Source: Aquabacterium sp.
GTDB lineage: Bacteria; Pseudomonadota; Gammaproteobacteria; Burkholderiales; Burkholderiaceae_C
Assembly (NCBI GenBank): GCA_029865965.1
Contig: JARXAJ010000066.1
Location: forward strand, 1 to 47,699
Direction: 5' to 3'
Length of the DNA stretch: 47,699 bases
Under the pieces are notes generated by a model. The model saw only the letters and a list, made by a program, of their open reading frames with translations. It was not told the DNA's origin and ran no database searches. The position numbers were made by a program, and so were the translations under genes. Shown one piece after another: positions 1-10,476 of this stretch (the stretch's first letter is position 1; each line of letters begins with the position of its first letter).

Positions 1-833
1 ACGCTGGAGTACAGCGCCGACGAACCGGTGTACATCGCGCATTCACCCGACGGGAAGGTGGCGTCGGGCACGTTGGCGCGGCCCTTGTAGACGAACAGGC
101 CCTGCTTGCTCATGTTGGCGAGGTTCTCGATGTGGCGCACATGCAGCGGGGTGTTGATCACCAGGCGCGTGTCGAGCGCGCTGTAGCCGTTGTTCTTGGT
201 GGCGAACAGCACGTTGTGCCAGGCGCTGAAGCTCTCCAGCTGCGTCCAGCTCTGCCAGCTGGTGGTGAACGGGCACTTGTGGCCGCTGGCCTTGAGCTTG
301 GCGGCGGCCAGGGCCACCTCGGGCCAGGTGCCCGGTGCCTTCTCGGGGTCGAGCCCGGCGGCCTTGAAGGCGTCCTTGTTGTAGTAGAAGACCGGCGTCG
401 AGCTGTTGAACGGGAAGCTCAGCATCTGGCCATTGGGGGCGGTGTAGTAACCCGCCACCGCGCCCACGTAGGCCTTGGGGTCGAACTTGTAGCCGGCGTC
501 GGCCATCACCTTGGCCACCGGCACGATGGCGTTCTTGCTGGCCATCATGGTAGCGGTGCCCACTTCGAACACCTGCAGGATGTGGGGCGCATTGCCGGCG
601 CGGAAGGCGGCGATCGCTGCGGTCATGCTCTGGTCATAGCTGCCCTTGAAGGTGGGCACGACCTTGTAGTCCTTCTGGCTGGCGTTGAAGTCGTTGGCCT
701 GGTCGTTGACCCACTCGCCCAGGGCGCCGCCCATCGAGTGCCACCATTGGATCTCGGTCTGTGCGTGCACCATTGCCGGGGCGCAAAGGGCTGCTGCAGC
801 AGCCAGGACTGCTGCGGTAAGTTTCAGTTTCAT
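1..833 (-). CDS. ugpB: sn-glycerol-3-phosphate ABC transporter substrate-binding protein UgpB (partial, runs off left edge)
   Basis: Minus-strand reading from ATG at 833: MKLKLTAAVLAAAAALCAPAMVHAQTEIQWWHSMGGALGEWVNDQANDFNASQKDYKVVPTFKGSYDQSMTAAIAAFRAG...; signal peptide plus UgpB-type SBP. Not in the supplied ORF track because it is open at the edge. Confidence 0.9.
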   Translation of the reverse strand, partial: MKLKLTAAVLAAAAALCAPAMVHAQTEIQWWHSMGGALGEWVNDQANDFNASQKDYKVVPTFKGSYDQSMTAAIAAFRAGNAPHILQVFEVGTATMMASKNAIVPVAKVMADAGYKFDPKAYVGAVAGYYTAPNGQMLSFPFNSSTPVFYYNKDAFKAAGLDPEKAPGTWPEVALAAAKLKASGHKCPFTTSWQSWTQLESFSAWHNVLFATKNNGYSALDTRLVINTPLHVRHIENLANMSKQGLFVYKGRANVPDATFPSGECAMYTGSSALYSS

Positions 834-1066
834 GTCATCTCCGTGAAGGCGTCAGGGCAGAAAAGGCCTGAGTGTGTCGGCGCTCTGTGACAGTCGCGTT
901 TCTGTCATGCCGCAAGCGGTGCACGCAACGGGATTAACCCGCCAGCCGGTGCGGGCCCGCTGCCTGGGGGCAACAGTGGCCGGTGCCGCGCTGCGATAAT
1001 TACATGTTTTGAAGTGCCTGCCATGGCGTCATTGACCGTCCACCCTGCACCCGGCACCTGCGCCCC

Positions 1067-4000
1067 ATGAATGCACCGATCGACCTGACCCAGCTGGCCC
1101 AGCCCCCCGCCCATGCCGATGCGTTGTCGCACGCACCCCGGTTGCGCGAGATTCCCTACAACTACACCTCGTTCTCCGACCGTGAGATCGTGGTGCGGCT
1201 GCTGGGTGCCCGCGCCTGGGAACTGCTGAACCTGCTGCGCGACGAGCGCCGCACCGGCCGGTCTGCCCGCATGCTGTATGAAGTGCTGGGCGACATCTGG
1301 GTGGTGCAGCGCAACCCTTACCTCGAAGATGACCTGCTCGACAACCCCAAGCGCCGGCAGTTGCTGATTGACGCGTTGAACCACAGGTTGAGCGAGGTGG
1401 CCCAGCGCCGCACGCCAGATGCCGACGCCGTGCGCGACCGCCATGTGGGTGAGCTGCTGCAGATGGCGCGTGCAGCGGTGGAACGCTTTGCCGGCCACTT
1501 TGCCACCGTGACCAGCCTGCGCACGCGCAGCCGCAAGGTGCTGGGCCGCGCTACCGCGAAGGACAACATCAAGTTCGACGGCCTGTCGCGGGTGTCGCAT
1601 GTGACCGACGCCACCGACTGGCGGGTGGAATACCCCTTCGTGGTGCTGACGCCCGACACCGAGGCCGAGATGGCCGCGCTGGTGGCCGGTTGTGTCGAAT
1701 TGGGCCTGACCATCATCCCGCGGGGCGGTGGCACCGGCTACACCGGCGGCGCGGTGCCGCTGACCTGGAAGAGTGCGGTCATCAACACCGAGAAGCTCGA
1801 GCAGATGAGCGAGGTCGAATTCGTCGCCCTGCCGGGTGTTGACCAACCCGTGGCCACGGTGTGGACCGGGGCTGGCGTGGTGACCCAACGCGTGGCCGAT
1901 GCGGCCGAGCGCGCCGGCCATGTGTTTGCCGTCGACCCCACCAGCGCCGAGGCCAGCTGCATCGGCGGCAACATCGCGATGAATGCCGGCGGCAAGAAGG
2001 CGGTGCTGTGGGGCACGGCGCTCGACAACCTGGCCTCATGGCGCATGGTGACGCCACAGGCCAAGTGGCTGGAAGTGGTGCGCCTGAACCACAACCTGGG
2101 CAAGATCCATGACATCCCGCTGGCCAGCTTCGAGCTGCGCTGGTTCGACGCCAGCGGCAAGCACCTGGAAAAGACCGAGCGGCTCGACATCCCCGGCGGC
2201 GTGTTCCGCAAGGCCGGCCTGGGCAAGGACGTCACCGACAAGTTCCTGGCCGGCCTGCCCGGCATCCAGAAGGAAGGCTGCGACGGCCTGATCACCAGCG
2301 CGCGCTGGATCGTGCACAAGATGCCGCCGCATGTGCGCACGGTGTGCCTGGAATTCTTCGGCAACCCGATCATCTCGGTGCCGTCGATCGTCGAGATCAA
2401 AAACTTCCTGTTCGAAGAAGCCAAAAAGCCCGGTGGGGCTGTCCTGGCCGGCCTGGAGCACCTGGACGACCGCTACCTGAAGGCGGTGGGCTACACCACC
2501 AAGAGCAAGCGCGGCGGCTTGCCCAAGATGGTGCTGGTGGGCGACATCGTCGGCGACGACGAGAACGCCGTGGCGCGTGCCACCAGCGAGGTGGTGCGCA
2601 TCGCCAACAGCCGCAGCGGTGAAGGCTTCGTGGCGGTGAGCGCCGATGCGCGCAAGAAGTTCTGGCTCGACCGCAAGCGCACGGCGGCCATTGCCCGCCA
2701 CACCAATGCCTTCAAGGTCAACGAGGACGTGGTGATCCCGCTGGAGCGCATGGGTGAGTACACCCTGGGCATCGAGCGCATCAACATCGAGCTGAGCCTG
2801 CGCAACAAGCTGGAGCTGGTCGACCGGCTGGAAGCCTTCCTGACGGACGCCGACAAGGCGGGCAGCCTGCCACTGGGCAAGACCGACGACGCCAGCGAGA
2901 TCCCCAGCGCCGAGCTGCTGGAAGACCGGGTGCAGCAGGCCCTGGCCGGCCTGCGTGCGGTGCGGGATGAATGGCTGCACTGGCTGCACCACCTGGATGT
3001 GACCGCCGCACCGGGCCAGGCGCCGGCTGCTGGCGCAACCGCGGTGGGCGGCGAAGGCGGCCGCAGCCACTTCGACCTGTTGCAGGACCACAGCCTGCGC
3101 GCCAGCTGGAAGCAGCAGATCCTCAAGCCCTGCGAGCTGCTGTTTGCTGGCGCAGCGTTGTCGCCGATCGTCGCCGAGTTCAAGCGCATCCACGCCGAAG
3201 TGCTGCGCGGCCGGGTGTGGGCGGCGCTGCACATGCACGCCGGTGACGGCAATGTGCACACCAACATCCCCGTCAACTCAGACAACTACGCCATGCTGCA
3301 GACGGCGCATGAGGCGGTGGCCCGCATCATGGCCCTGGCCCGCAGCCTGGGCGGGGTGATCAGCGGCGAGCATGGCATCGGCATCACCAAGCTCGAATTC
3401 CTGAGTGACGCCGAGATGGCGGACTTCACCGACTACAAGGCCCGCATCGACCCCGAAGGCCGCTTCAACAAGGGCAAGCTGCTGCGCGGCGATGCGCTGA
3501 AACGCCTGGGTGACGAAGTTCACGCAGCCGACCTGAGCCATGCCTACACGCCCAGCTTCGGCCTGATGGGGCATGAGTCGCTGATCATGCAGCAGAGCGA
3601 CATCGGCGCCATTGCCGACAGCATCAAGGACTGCCTGCGTTGCGGCAAGTGCAAGCCGGTGTGTGCCACCCATGTGCCACGCGCCAACCTGCTGTATTCG
3701 CCCCGCAACAAGATCCTGGCGACCAGCCTGCTGATCGAGGCCTTCCTCTATGAAGAGCAGACCCGCCGCGGCGTCAGCCTGAAGCACTGGGAAGAGTTCG
3801 AGGACGTGGCCGACCATTGCACCGTCGGCCACAAGTGCCTGAGCCCCTGCCCGGTGAAGATCGACTTCGGCGACGTGTCGATGAACATGCGCAACCTGCT
3901 GCGCAAGATGGGCAAGAAGAGCTTTCGCCCCGGCAATGCTGCGGCCATGCTGATGCTCAATGCCACCAATCCGCAGACCATCAAGCTGGTGCGCAGCGTG

Positions 4001-5059
4001 ATGGTGGATGTGGGCTTCAAGGCACAGCGCCTGGCCAACGAAGTGCTGAAGCTGGCGGCCCGCAAGCAGACCACGGCCCCGCCGGCCACGCTGGGTGCGG
4101 CGCCCATCAAGCAGCAGGTCATCCACTTCATCAACAAGAAGCTGCCCGGTGGCCTGCCCAAGAAGACGGCGCGCGCGCTGCTCGACATCGAAGACCGGGA
4201 CTATGTGCCCATCATCCGTAATCCGGTGGCCACCACATCGGAGACCGAGGCGGTGTTCTACTTCCCCGGCTGCGGATCGGAGCGGCTGTTCAGCCAGGTG
4301 GGCCTGGCCACCCAGGCCATGCTGTGGCATGCCGGTGTACAGACCGTGCTGCCGCCGGGTTATCTGTGCTGCGGCTACCCGCAGCGCGGCAGCGGCCAGT
4401 TCGACAAGGCTGAGAAGATCATCACCGACAACCGGGTGCTCTTCCACCGCGTGGCCAACACCCTGAACTACCTGGACATCAAGACGGTGGTGGTCAGCTG
4501 TGGCACCTGCTACGACCAACTGCAGGGCTACCAGTTCGACAAGATCTTCCCCGGCTGCCGCATCATCGACATCCATGAATATCTGCTGGAAAAAGGCATC
4601 ACCCTGCCCGGCGCGCAGGATGGCAATGCAGCGGGTTACCTGTTCCACGACCCCTGCCACAGCCCGATGAAGCTGCAGGAGCCGATGAAGACGGTGAAGG
4701 CACTGGTCGGCCCGAATGTGTTGAAGAGCGACCGCTGCTGCGGCGAGAGCGGCACGCTGGGCGTGACCCGGCCCGACATCAGCACACAGGTGCGCTTCCG
4801 CAAGGAAGAAGAGCTGCGCCATGACGAAGTGGCGCTGCGCGCCACCGGCAGCGTGGCGGCGGGTGCCAACGTCAAGATCCTGACCAGCTGCCCCAGCTGC
4901 CTGCAGGGCCTGAGCCGTTACCTGGACGACATGCAGACCGGCCTGCTGGAGGCCGACTACATCGTGGTGGAGATGGCGCGCAAGATCCTGGGCGAGACCT
5001 GGATGCAGGATTACGTGGGCCGGGCCAATGCGGGTGGCATCGAGCGGGTGCTGGTGTAG
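1067..5059 (+). CDS. FAD/FMN-binding oxidoreductase with C-terminal 4Fe-4S and CCG domains (DUF3683-type, glycolate oxidase/D-lactate dehydrogenase-like fusion)
   Basis: 1330 aa; FAD-binding segment ([15 protein letters not shown]), FAD-oxidase C-terminal segment ([12 protein letters not shown]), 4Fe-4S ([11 protein letters not shown]), Cys-rich CCG motifs. Confidence 0.9.
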   Translation: MNAPIDLTQLAQPPAHADALSHAPRLREIPYNYTSFSDREIVVRLLGARAWELLNLLRDERRTGRSARMLYEVLGDIWVVQRNPYLEDDLLDNPKRRQLLIDALNHRLSEVAQRRTPDADAVRDRHVGELLQMARAAVERFAGHFATVTSLRTRSRKVLGRATAKDNIKFDGLSRVSHVTDATDWRVEYPFVVLTPDTEAEMAALVAGCVELGLTIIPRGGGTGYTGGAVPLTWKSAVINTEKLEQMSEVEFVALPGVDQPVATVWTGAGVVTQRVADAAERAGHVFAVDPTSAEASCIGGNIAMNAGGKKAVLWGTALDNLASWRMVTPQAKWLEVVRLNHNLGKIHDIPLASFELRWFDASGKHLEKTERLDIPGGVFRKAGLGKDVTDKFLAGLPGIQKEGCDGLITSARWIVHKMPPHVRTVCLEFFGNPIISVPSIVEIKNFLFEEAKKPGGAVLAGLEHLDDRYLKAVGYTTKSKRGGLPKMVLVGDIVGDDENAVARATSEVVRIANSRSGEGFVAVSADARKKFWLDRKRTAAIARHTNAFKVNEDVVIPLERMGEYTLGIERINIELSLRNKLELVDRLEAFLTDADKAGSLPLGKTDDASEIPSAELLEDRVQQALAGLRAVRDEWLHWLHHLDVTAAPGQAPAAGATAVGGEGGRSHFDLLQDHSLRASWKQQILKPCELLFAGAALSPIVAEFKRIHAEVLRGRVWAALHMHAGDGNVHTNIPVNSDNYAMLQTAHEAVARIMALARSLGGVISGEHGIGITKLEFLSDAEMADFTDYKARIDPEGRFNKGKLLRGDALKRLGDEVHAADLSHAYTPSFGLMGHESLIMQQSDIGAIADSIKDCLRCGKCKPVCATHVPRANLLYSPRNKILATSLLIEAFLYEEQTRRGVSLKHWEEFEDVADHCTVGHKCLSPCPVKIDFGDVSMNMRNLLRKMGKKSFRPGNAAAMLMLNATNPQTIKLVRSVMVDVGFKAQRLANEVLKLAARKQTTAPPATLGAAPIKQQVIHFINKKLPGGLPKKTARALLDIEDRDYVPIIRNPVATTSETEAVFYFPGCGSERLFSQVGLATQAMLWHAGVQTVLPPGYLCCGYPQRGSGQFDKAEKIITDNRVLFHRVANTLNYLDIKTVVVSCGTCYDQLQGYQFDKIFPGCRIIDIHEYLLEKGITLPGAQDGNAAGYLFHDPCHSPMKLQEPMKTVKALVGPNVLKSDRCCGESGTLGVTRPDISTQVRFRKEEELRHDEVALRATGSVAAGANVKILTSCPSCLQGLSRYLDDMQTGLLEADYIVVEMARKILGETWMQDYVGRANAGGIERVLV

Positions 5060-5117
5060 TTGCCCCGCGCCGGGCCACGCAGTTCAGCCACACAAGCCCG
5101 CGACCTGGAGCCGAGCG

Positions 5118-5621
5118 ATGACCGACACCGCCGCCCGCACAGCGCCCAGCGCCGAGCAGATATTGCGCCACCTGCGCCGGTCCAATGACGTGGCACGGCG
5201 TGCCATGGCGCTGGGCCGCCATCCGTTCGGTGCGGTGCTGGTGGGCCCCGACCATGAGACGGTGCTGCTGGAGCAGTGCAACATCGACACCGTCAACCAT
5301 GCCGAGGCCACGCTGGCCCGGGTGGCGGCCAGCAACTTCACGCCCGAGGTGCTGTGGGGCTGCACCCTGTACACCGCCGTCGAGCCCTGCTGCATGTGCG
5401 CCGGCACCGCCTACTGGGCCAACATCGGCCGGGTGGTCTACGGCATGACCGAGGCGCAGCTGCTTGCTGTCACCGGCAACCATGCCGAGAACCCGACGCT
5501 GAGCGTGCCGGCGGCCCATGTCTTCAGCCACGGCCAGAAGGCGGTGGAGTTGATCGGCCCGGTGCAGGCCATCATCGATGAGACGGTGGCGATGCAGCGC
5601 GCCTTCTGGTCCAGCCGCTGA
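5118..5621 (+). CDS. nucleoside deaminase (cytidine/deoxycytidylate deaminase fold)
   Basis: NHAEATLARVA and PCCMCAGTAYWANIGRVVYG zinc motifs; ATG at 5118 chosen within ORF 5028..5621. Confidence 0.85.
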   Translation: MTDTAARTAPSAEQILRHLRRSNDVARRAMALGRHPFGAVLVGPDHETVLLEQCNIDTVNHAEATLARVAASNFTPEVLWGCTLYTAVEPCCMCAGTAYWANIGRVVYGMTEAQLLAVTGNHAENPTLSVPAAHVFSHGQKAVELIGPVQAIIDETVAMQRAFWSSR

Positions 5622-5631
5622 CCGGACGGGT

Positions 5632-6606
5632 TCAGCCGGTTTGCAGGGGCGGCAAGGCTTCGAACCGCCCCAGCCGCACCACCGTGTTGCCCGCCTTGGC
5701 ATGGGCGGTCGATGGCATCACCAGCACCGCGTCGTCATAGGGCGTGTGCCAGACATGGCCGCTGTCTTCGGCGATGGCCGTGCCGGCGGCTGGCACCACG
5801 CCCAGGCCGTCGGCCGGCACCAGGAAGCGGAAGTTGCTGCTGCGTGCCACCACCGCTTCGGTCACCCGCACCAGGTGCTGCTGCGCTGGCAGCGGCAGGC
5901 GGGTGCGGGCGGCGGCCCACCCCGCATCGACCACGCCGGCCAGGTGCAGAAAGCGCACCAGCGTGTCGATGGCGACATCGGTGGCGCTGCGCTCCCAGTG
6001 CTGGCCGCATTCCACCAGCAGGGCCTGGCGCGGGCTGGCGGGGTCGCCGAAGCCCCCGCGCTCGACCATGCGCAATCCGGCCGGGTGGCCGGTGTCGATC
6101 AGCAGGTCGGCCGGCGTGCCCAGTTGGCGGGCCAAGGCGGCGTTCTTCTCCTGCGTGCCGCAGACCATCAGCGGGCGGCAGGGGTCGCTCATCGAATGGA
6201 TGTCGAGCTGCAGGTCGGCCGCATCGACGAAGGGCTGCAGCGCACGCGCGCGCCGCAACTCCGCCGAATCACGCGGGCCGAACAGCACGTCGTCGGCCCA
6301 CACCCGGTTCAGGTCTTCATCGACACAACGCGATGCATGCGGCGCCGCCGGGTCGAAGCGCTCAAAGGCGGCCACGTTGGCACACGCCAGCACCAGGCTG
6401 CCATGCAGCGGTGCCAGGGGCTGGCTGAACAGCCACTGCAGCGCGATGGCGCCGCACAGCTCATTGCCGTGGGTCAGCGCCTGCACCATCACCACCGGCC
6501 CGGGGCGGCCGGAATCGATGCGGTGCACATAGGGCACGCCGGTGTTGCCGTTGGCAAACGGGCGGATGTCGGGGGGGTGCAGTTCGATCGGGGGCAGGGT
6601 GGGCAT
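5632..6606 (-). CDS. succinylglutamate desuccinylase/aspartoacylase (M14-like) family protein
   Basis: ALTHGNELCGAIAL, DLQLDIHS motifs typical of the family; 324 aa. Confidence 0.85.
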   Translation of the reverse strand: MPTLPPIELHPPDIRPFANGNTGVPYVHRIDSGRPGPVVMVQALTHGNELCGAIALQWLFSQPLAPLHGSLVLACANVAAFERFDPAAPHASRCVDEDLNRVWADDVLFGPRDSAELRRARALQPFVDAADLQLDIHSMSDPCRPLMVCGTQEKNAALARQLGTPADLLIDTGHPAGLRMVERGGFGDPASPRQALLVECGQHWERSATDVAIDTLVRFLHLAGVVDAGWAAARTRLPLPAQQHLVRVTEAVVARSSNFRFLVPADGLGVVPAAGTAIAEDSGHVWHTPYDDAVLVMPSTAHAKAGNTVVRLGRFEALPPLQTG

Positions 6607-6615
6607 GTGGGGGTG

Positions 6616-7125
6616 TCATGAAGGGCGGTCAAGGCGCAGCACCGGCCAGCCCAGGGCCTGGGCCTCGGCCAGCAGGCGGATGTCCGGGTCCACCACCACC
6701 GGGTGGCCCACGGCCCGCAGCAGCGGCAGGTCGTTGGCCGAATCGCTGGCGGCGGCCGTCAGCGCGGTGATGACGCGGTTGGTGGCGGTGCTCAGCACCA
6801 GGGTGTGGCTGGCATCGCGGTGTTGCGCCACCAGGGCGCGGGCAGACGCCGGCAGGCGCGGCAACACCACCTGCTGCAGGAAGCGCTGCAGCCAGGGTGC
6901 CCAGAAGCCCGGGCTGCGCCTGCCCAGCGTGCCGACATGGAACTGCGAGAAGTCGGCCACCGACACCGTGCCGGCGCGGTAGCCGGCGTCCATGCGGGCA
7001 TTCAGCGCCAGCTGGTCCGGTGGCTGCAGGCCCTGGGCGACCAGGAACTCGCACCACAGCACATCGCTGTCACCGGTCAGCAGGGTGTTGTCGAGGTCGA
7101 AGACGGCCAGGGTGCTGTTGTTCAT
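6616..7125 (-). CDS. HAD family hydrolase (HAD-IB, SerB-like) with apparent internal deletion
   Basis: MNNSTLAVFDLDNTLLTGDSD (motif I), LSTATNRVIT (motif II), SDSANDLPLL (motif IV); only 169 aa, with motif II and motif IV nearly abutting. Confidence 0.8.
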   Translation of the reverse strand: MNNSTLAVFDLDNTLLTGDSDVLWCEFLVAQGLQPPDQLALNARMDAGYRAGTVSVADFSQFHVGTLGRRSPGFWAPWLQRFLQQVVLPRLPASARALVAQHRDASHTLVLSTATNRVITALTAAASDSANDLPLLRAVGHPVVVDPDIRLLAEAQALGWPVLRLDRPS

Positions 7126-7919
7126 GCGCCTATGCCGGGTTGTGCCGCCGGCCCGCCCAGCAGCGCCAGCGCGCTGTCGTCCTTCAGCCCCACGCCGGTC
7201 AGGCGGCGGCGCAGCGCCTCGGTGGCCAGCCAGGCCAGGCGCTGGGCGGCCACCACCGGCGGCAGGCCGGCGGGGCGGATGTTGCTGACGCAGTTGCGCT
7301 GGGCATCGTGGCAGCCCAGCTGCGGCGCATGGGTGAGGTAGGCGCCCAGGCTGTCGGGCGAACTGAGGCCGGGCCGCTCGCCCAGCAGCACCAGCACCAG
7401 CCGTGCCTGCAGCAGCGCGCCGATCTCATCGCCCAGTGCCACCCGGGCTTGCGTGGCGATGACCGGCAGCGCCAGCGTGAGGCGGCCGTTCAGCGCCGCG
7501 CGCAGAGCCTGCAGCACCGGCACCGCATGCCGCTGCAGTGCCACGGCCGACAGGCCGTCACCCAGCACCACCGCCAGGTCCACCGGGCCAATGCCCAGGG
7601 CCTGCAGCGCGTCGGCACTGTCGGGTGCCAGGCGGCGGCCAAAGTCAGGGCGGCGCAGGTAGACCGTGCGGCTTGCGGCGCGGCTGTGCACCACGGTGCT
7701 GGCCCAGCCGGCCACGGCCAGGTCGGCCTGCAGCGCCGGCACATCCAGCGCCACGTGCACCGCATCACGCGCCTGGGCATGGGCAGCGGCAAAGCGCAGC
7801 ACCTCGTGCGTGGGCAGGGCGGCACCGGCGCGGCCCAGGGCGATGCGGGCGGGGGTGTGGCGGCGCAGCTCGGCCCAGGGGTCGGGCGGCGGGGTGGTGT
7901 CTTGCGGCAGGCTGGTCAT
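7122..7919 (-). CDS. eutC: ethanolamine ammonia-lyase small subunit
   Basis: WAELRRHTPARIALGRAGAALPTHEVLRFAAAHAQARDAVH; RPGLSSPDSLGAYLTHAPQLGCHDAQRNCVSNIRPAGL; overlaps eutB by 4 nt. Confidence 0.95.
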   Translation of the reverse strand: MTSLPQDTTPPPDPWAELRRHTPARIALGRAGAALPTHEVLRFAAAHAQARDAVHVALDVPALQADLAVAGWASTVVHSRAASRTVYLRRPDFGRRLAPDSADALQALGIGPVDLAVVLGDGLSAVALQRHAVPVLQALRAALNGRLTLALPVIATQARVALGDEIGALLQARLVLVLLGERPGLSSPDSLGAYLTHAPQLGCHDAQRNCVSNIRPAGLPPVVAAQRLAWLATEALRRRLTGVGLKDDSALALLGGPAAQPGIGA

Positions 7920-9316
7920 GGCGCCGGCCCGTCCAGCCAGGGGCTGAAGCCCTGGGTGAGCGCAGGCCGCGCCGCCACCGGCTGCAAGCGGCCCTGGCCA
8001 TCGGTGAGGCCCTGGCGCTGCAGCCAGGCTTCGAATTCGGGTGCGCGCTGCAGGCCCAGCAACTGGCGCACGAACAACGCGTCGTGGAACGAGGTGCTCT
8101 GGTAGTTCAGCATCACGTCGTCGGCGCCCGGCACGCCCATCATGAAGTTCAGCCCGGCGGTGGCCAGCAGCACCAGCAGGTTGTCCATGTCGTCGCTGTC
8201 GGCTTCGGCATGGTTGGTGTAGCAGATGTCGCAGCCCATCGGCAGGCCCAGCAGCTTGCCGCAGAAGTGGTCTTCCAGCCCGGCGCGGATGATCTGCTTG
8301 CCGTCGTACAGGTATTCGGGCCCGATGAAGCCGACCACGGTGTTGACCAGCAGCGGCCGATAGCGCCGCGCCACCGCATAGGCGCGGGCTTCCAGCGTCT
8401 GCTGGTCCACGCCGTGGTGGGCGTTGGCCGACAGCGCGCTGCCCTGGCCGGTCTCGAAGTACATGCAGTTGTCGCCCAGCGGCCCGCGCCGCAGCGACAG
8501 CGCCGCGGCATGGGCTTCATCCAGCAGCGCCAGGCTCACGCCGAAGCTGGTGTTGGTGCCCTGCGTGCCGGCGATGCTCTGGAACACCAGATCGACCGGT
8601 GCGCCCTGGTCGATGGCCTGCAGGGTGTTGGTGACATGGGTCAGCACGCAGCTTTGCGTGGGCACCTGGTGGGTGTGGATCAGGCCGTCCAGCAGGTGCA
8701 GCAGGTCCACCAGCGCCGGCACGCTGTCGGCTGCCGGGTTGATGCCGATGACCGCATCGCCGGCGCCGTACATCAGCCCGTCAAGCATGCTGGCGACGAT
8801 GCCGGCCGGGCTGTCGGCCGGGTGGTTGGGCTGCAGCCGCACCGCCAGGTGGCCGGGCAGGCCGATGGTGTTGCGAAACCGCGTGACCACATTGACCTTG
8901 CGCGCCACCGCGATCAGGTCCTGGTTGCGCATCAGCTTGCTGACTGCGGCCACCATCTCGGGCGTGAGGCCGGGCGCCAGTGCGGCCAGCCCCGGCGTGG
9001 TGGCAGCGTCGCCCAGCAGCCAGTCGCGCAAGCCACCCACGGTGAGGTGGGCCACTGGCGCAAAGGCGGCGGCGCTGTGGCTGTCGATGATCAGGCGCGT
9101 GACCTCGTCGGCCTCGTAGGGCACCAGCGCCTCTTGCAGAAAGGTGGCCAGCGGCAGGTCGGCCAGGGCCAGGCGGGCGGCCACGCGCTGGGCCGCGCTG
9201 TCGGCGGCCACGCCGGCCAGCTCGTCGCCCGAGCGTGCGGGCGTGGCCTTGGCCAGCAGCGTGGCCAGGCTGTCGAAGTGGAAGGTCTCGCTGCCGAGTG
9301 TGGCGCGGTAGGGCAT
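7916..9316 (-). CDS. eutB: ethanolamine ammonia-lyase large subunit
   Basis: GLPGHLAVRLQPNHPADSPAGIVASMLDGLMYGAGDAVIGINPAADS and FETGQGSALSANAHHGVDQQTLEARAYA match EutB. Confidence 0.96.
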   Translation of the reverse strand: MPYRATLGSETFHFDSLATLLAKATPARSGDELAGVAADSAAQRVAARLALADLPLATFLQEALVPYEADEVTRLIIDSHSAAAFAPVAHLTVGGLRDWLLGDAATTPGLAALAPGLTPEMVAAVSKLMRNQDLIAVARKVNVVTRFRNTIGLPGHLAVRLQPNHPADSPAGIVASMLDGLMYGAGDAVIGINPAADSVPALVDLLHLLDGLIHTHQVPTQSCVLTHVTNTLQAIDQGAPVDLVFQSIAGTQGTNTSFGVSLALLDEAHAAALSLRRGPLGDNCMYFETGQGSALSANAHHGVDQQTLEARAYAVARRYRPLLVNTVVGFIGPEYLYDGKQIIRAGLEDHFCGKLLGLPMGCDICYTNHAEADSDDMDNLLVLLATAGLNFMMGVPGADDVMLNYQSTSFHDALFVRQLLGLQRAPEFEAWLQRQGLTDGQGRLQPVAARPALTQGFSPWLDGPAP

Positions 9317-9347
9317 GGGTTGCAGTGTGCCAGCGCGGCAGCGCCTG

Positions 9348-10460
9348 TCAGGCGGGGCTGGTGGGGATGCCCATCTCGTGCAAGGTCTCGCCCACGGCGT
9401 TGACCGCCTGCTGCATCTCCAGGCTGCCGATGGCGCCGATGCAGCCCACGCGGAAGGTGTCCACCGTCGTCAGCTTGCCCGGGTAGAGCATGAAGCCGCG
9501 CCGCTTGGCCGCCTGGTAGAAGCGCTGGAAGTCATAGGCCGGGTGCGCCGGCGCATGGAAGGTGACGATGATCGGCGCCTGGTGGTCGGGCTTCAGGAAG
9601 GGCTTGAGGCCCAGCTGGCGCATGCCGCCAATCAGGGTGGCGCAGTTGGCGGCATAACGCGCCAGCCGGGCGGGCTGGCCGCCTTCCTCGACAAACTGGC
9701 TGATGGCCTCGGCCAGCGCCACCACCACATGGGTGGGCGGGGTGAAGCGCCACTGGCCGGTTTTTTCCATGTACTGGTGCTGGTCGTGCAGGTCCATCGC
9801 CAGGCTCTGGCTGTTGCCGGCGCAGCCGGCCAGCACCGCCTGGCGGATGAACACGAAGCCCATGCCCGGCACGCCTTCCAGGCACTTGCCGCTGGCGGCC
9901 ACCAGGGCGTCGAAGCGCACCGTGCGGGCGTCGATGGGCAGCGCCGCAAAGCTGCTCATCGCATCGACGATCAGGCCCTTGCCGTGGCGTTCACACACCG
10001 CCGCCACATCGGCCAGCGGGTTCTCGACGCCGGCACCGGTCTCGCAGTGGATCAGCACCACATGGGTGATGCTGGCATCGGTGCGCAGGCGCGCGTCCAG
10101 CACGGCGGGCGACACCGGGGCATCTTCGGCAAAAGCCACGGTGCTGACGCGCCGGCCCATCATCTGGGTCAGCTTGCCGGCGCGTTTGCAGTAGGCGCCG
10201 TTGTCCAGCACCAGCACATGGCCGTCCTTGGGCACCACCGTGGCCACCGCGGCTTCCACGCTGAAGGTGCCACTGCCCTGCAGCGGCACCACCACATGCG
10301 TGCCGTGGCCGTGCACGATGTCGAGCAGGCGGCTGCGCACGCCGGCCGTCACCGCGTTGAAGTCGGCGTCCCATGATCCCCAGTCGTGCAGCATCGCCAG
10401 CTTGGTGCGCAGCGTGGTCGTCAGCGGGCCGGGGGTAAGCAGGATGCGGTCGCGGTCCAT
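9348..10460 (-). CDS. phnW: 2-aminoethylphosphonate--pyruvate transaminase
   Basis: [36 protein letters not shown]...; class V aminotransferase; ATG at 10460. Confidence 0.95.
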   Translation of the reverse strand: MDRDRILLTPGPLTTTLRTKLAMLHDWGSWDADFNAVTAGVRSRLLDIVHGHGTHVVVPLQGSGTFSVEAAVATVVPKDGHVLVLDNGAYCKRAGKLTQMMGRRVSTVAFAEDAPVSPAVLDARLRTDASITHVVLIHCETGAGVENPLADVAAVCERHGKGLIVDAMSSFAALPIDARTVRFDALVAASGKCLEGVPGMGFVFIRQAVLAGCAGNSQSLAMDLHDQHQYMEKTGQWRFTPPTHVVVALAEAISQFVEEGGQPARLARYAANCATLIGGMRQLGLKPFLKPDHQAPIIVTFHAPAHPAYDFQRFYQAAKRRGFMLYPGKLTTVDTFRVGCIGAIGSLEMQQAVNAVGETLHEMGIPTSPA

Positions 10461-10476
10461 CAGTGTGTCTCCATGG

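Noticed and set aside
7538-9403. 621-aa plus-strand ORF opposite eutB/eutC
   Set aside because: Antisense shadow ORF.
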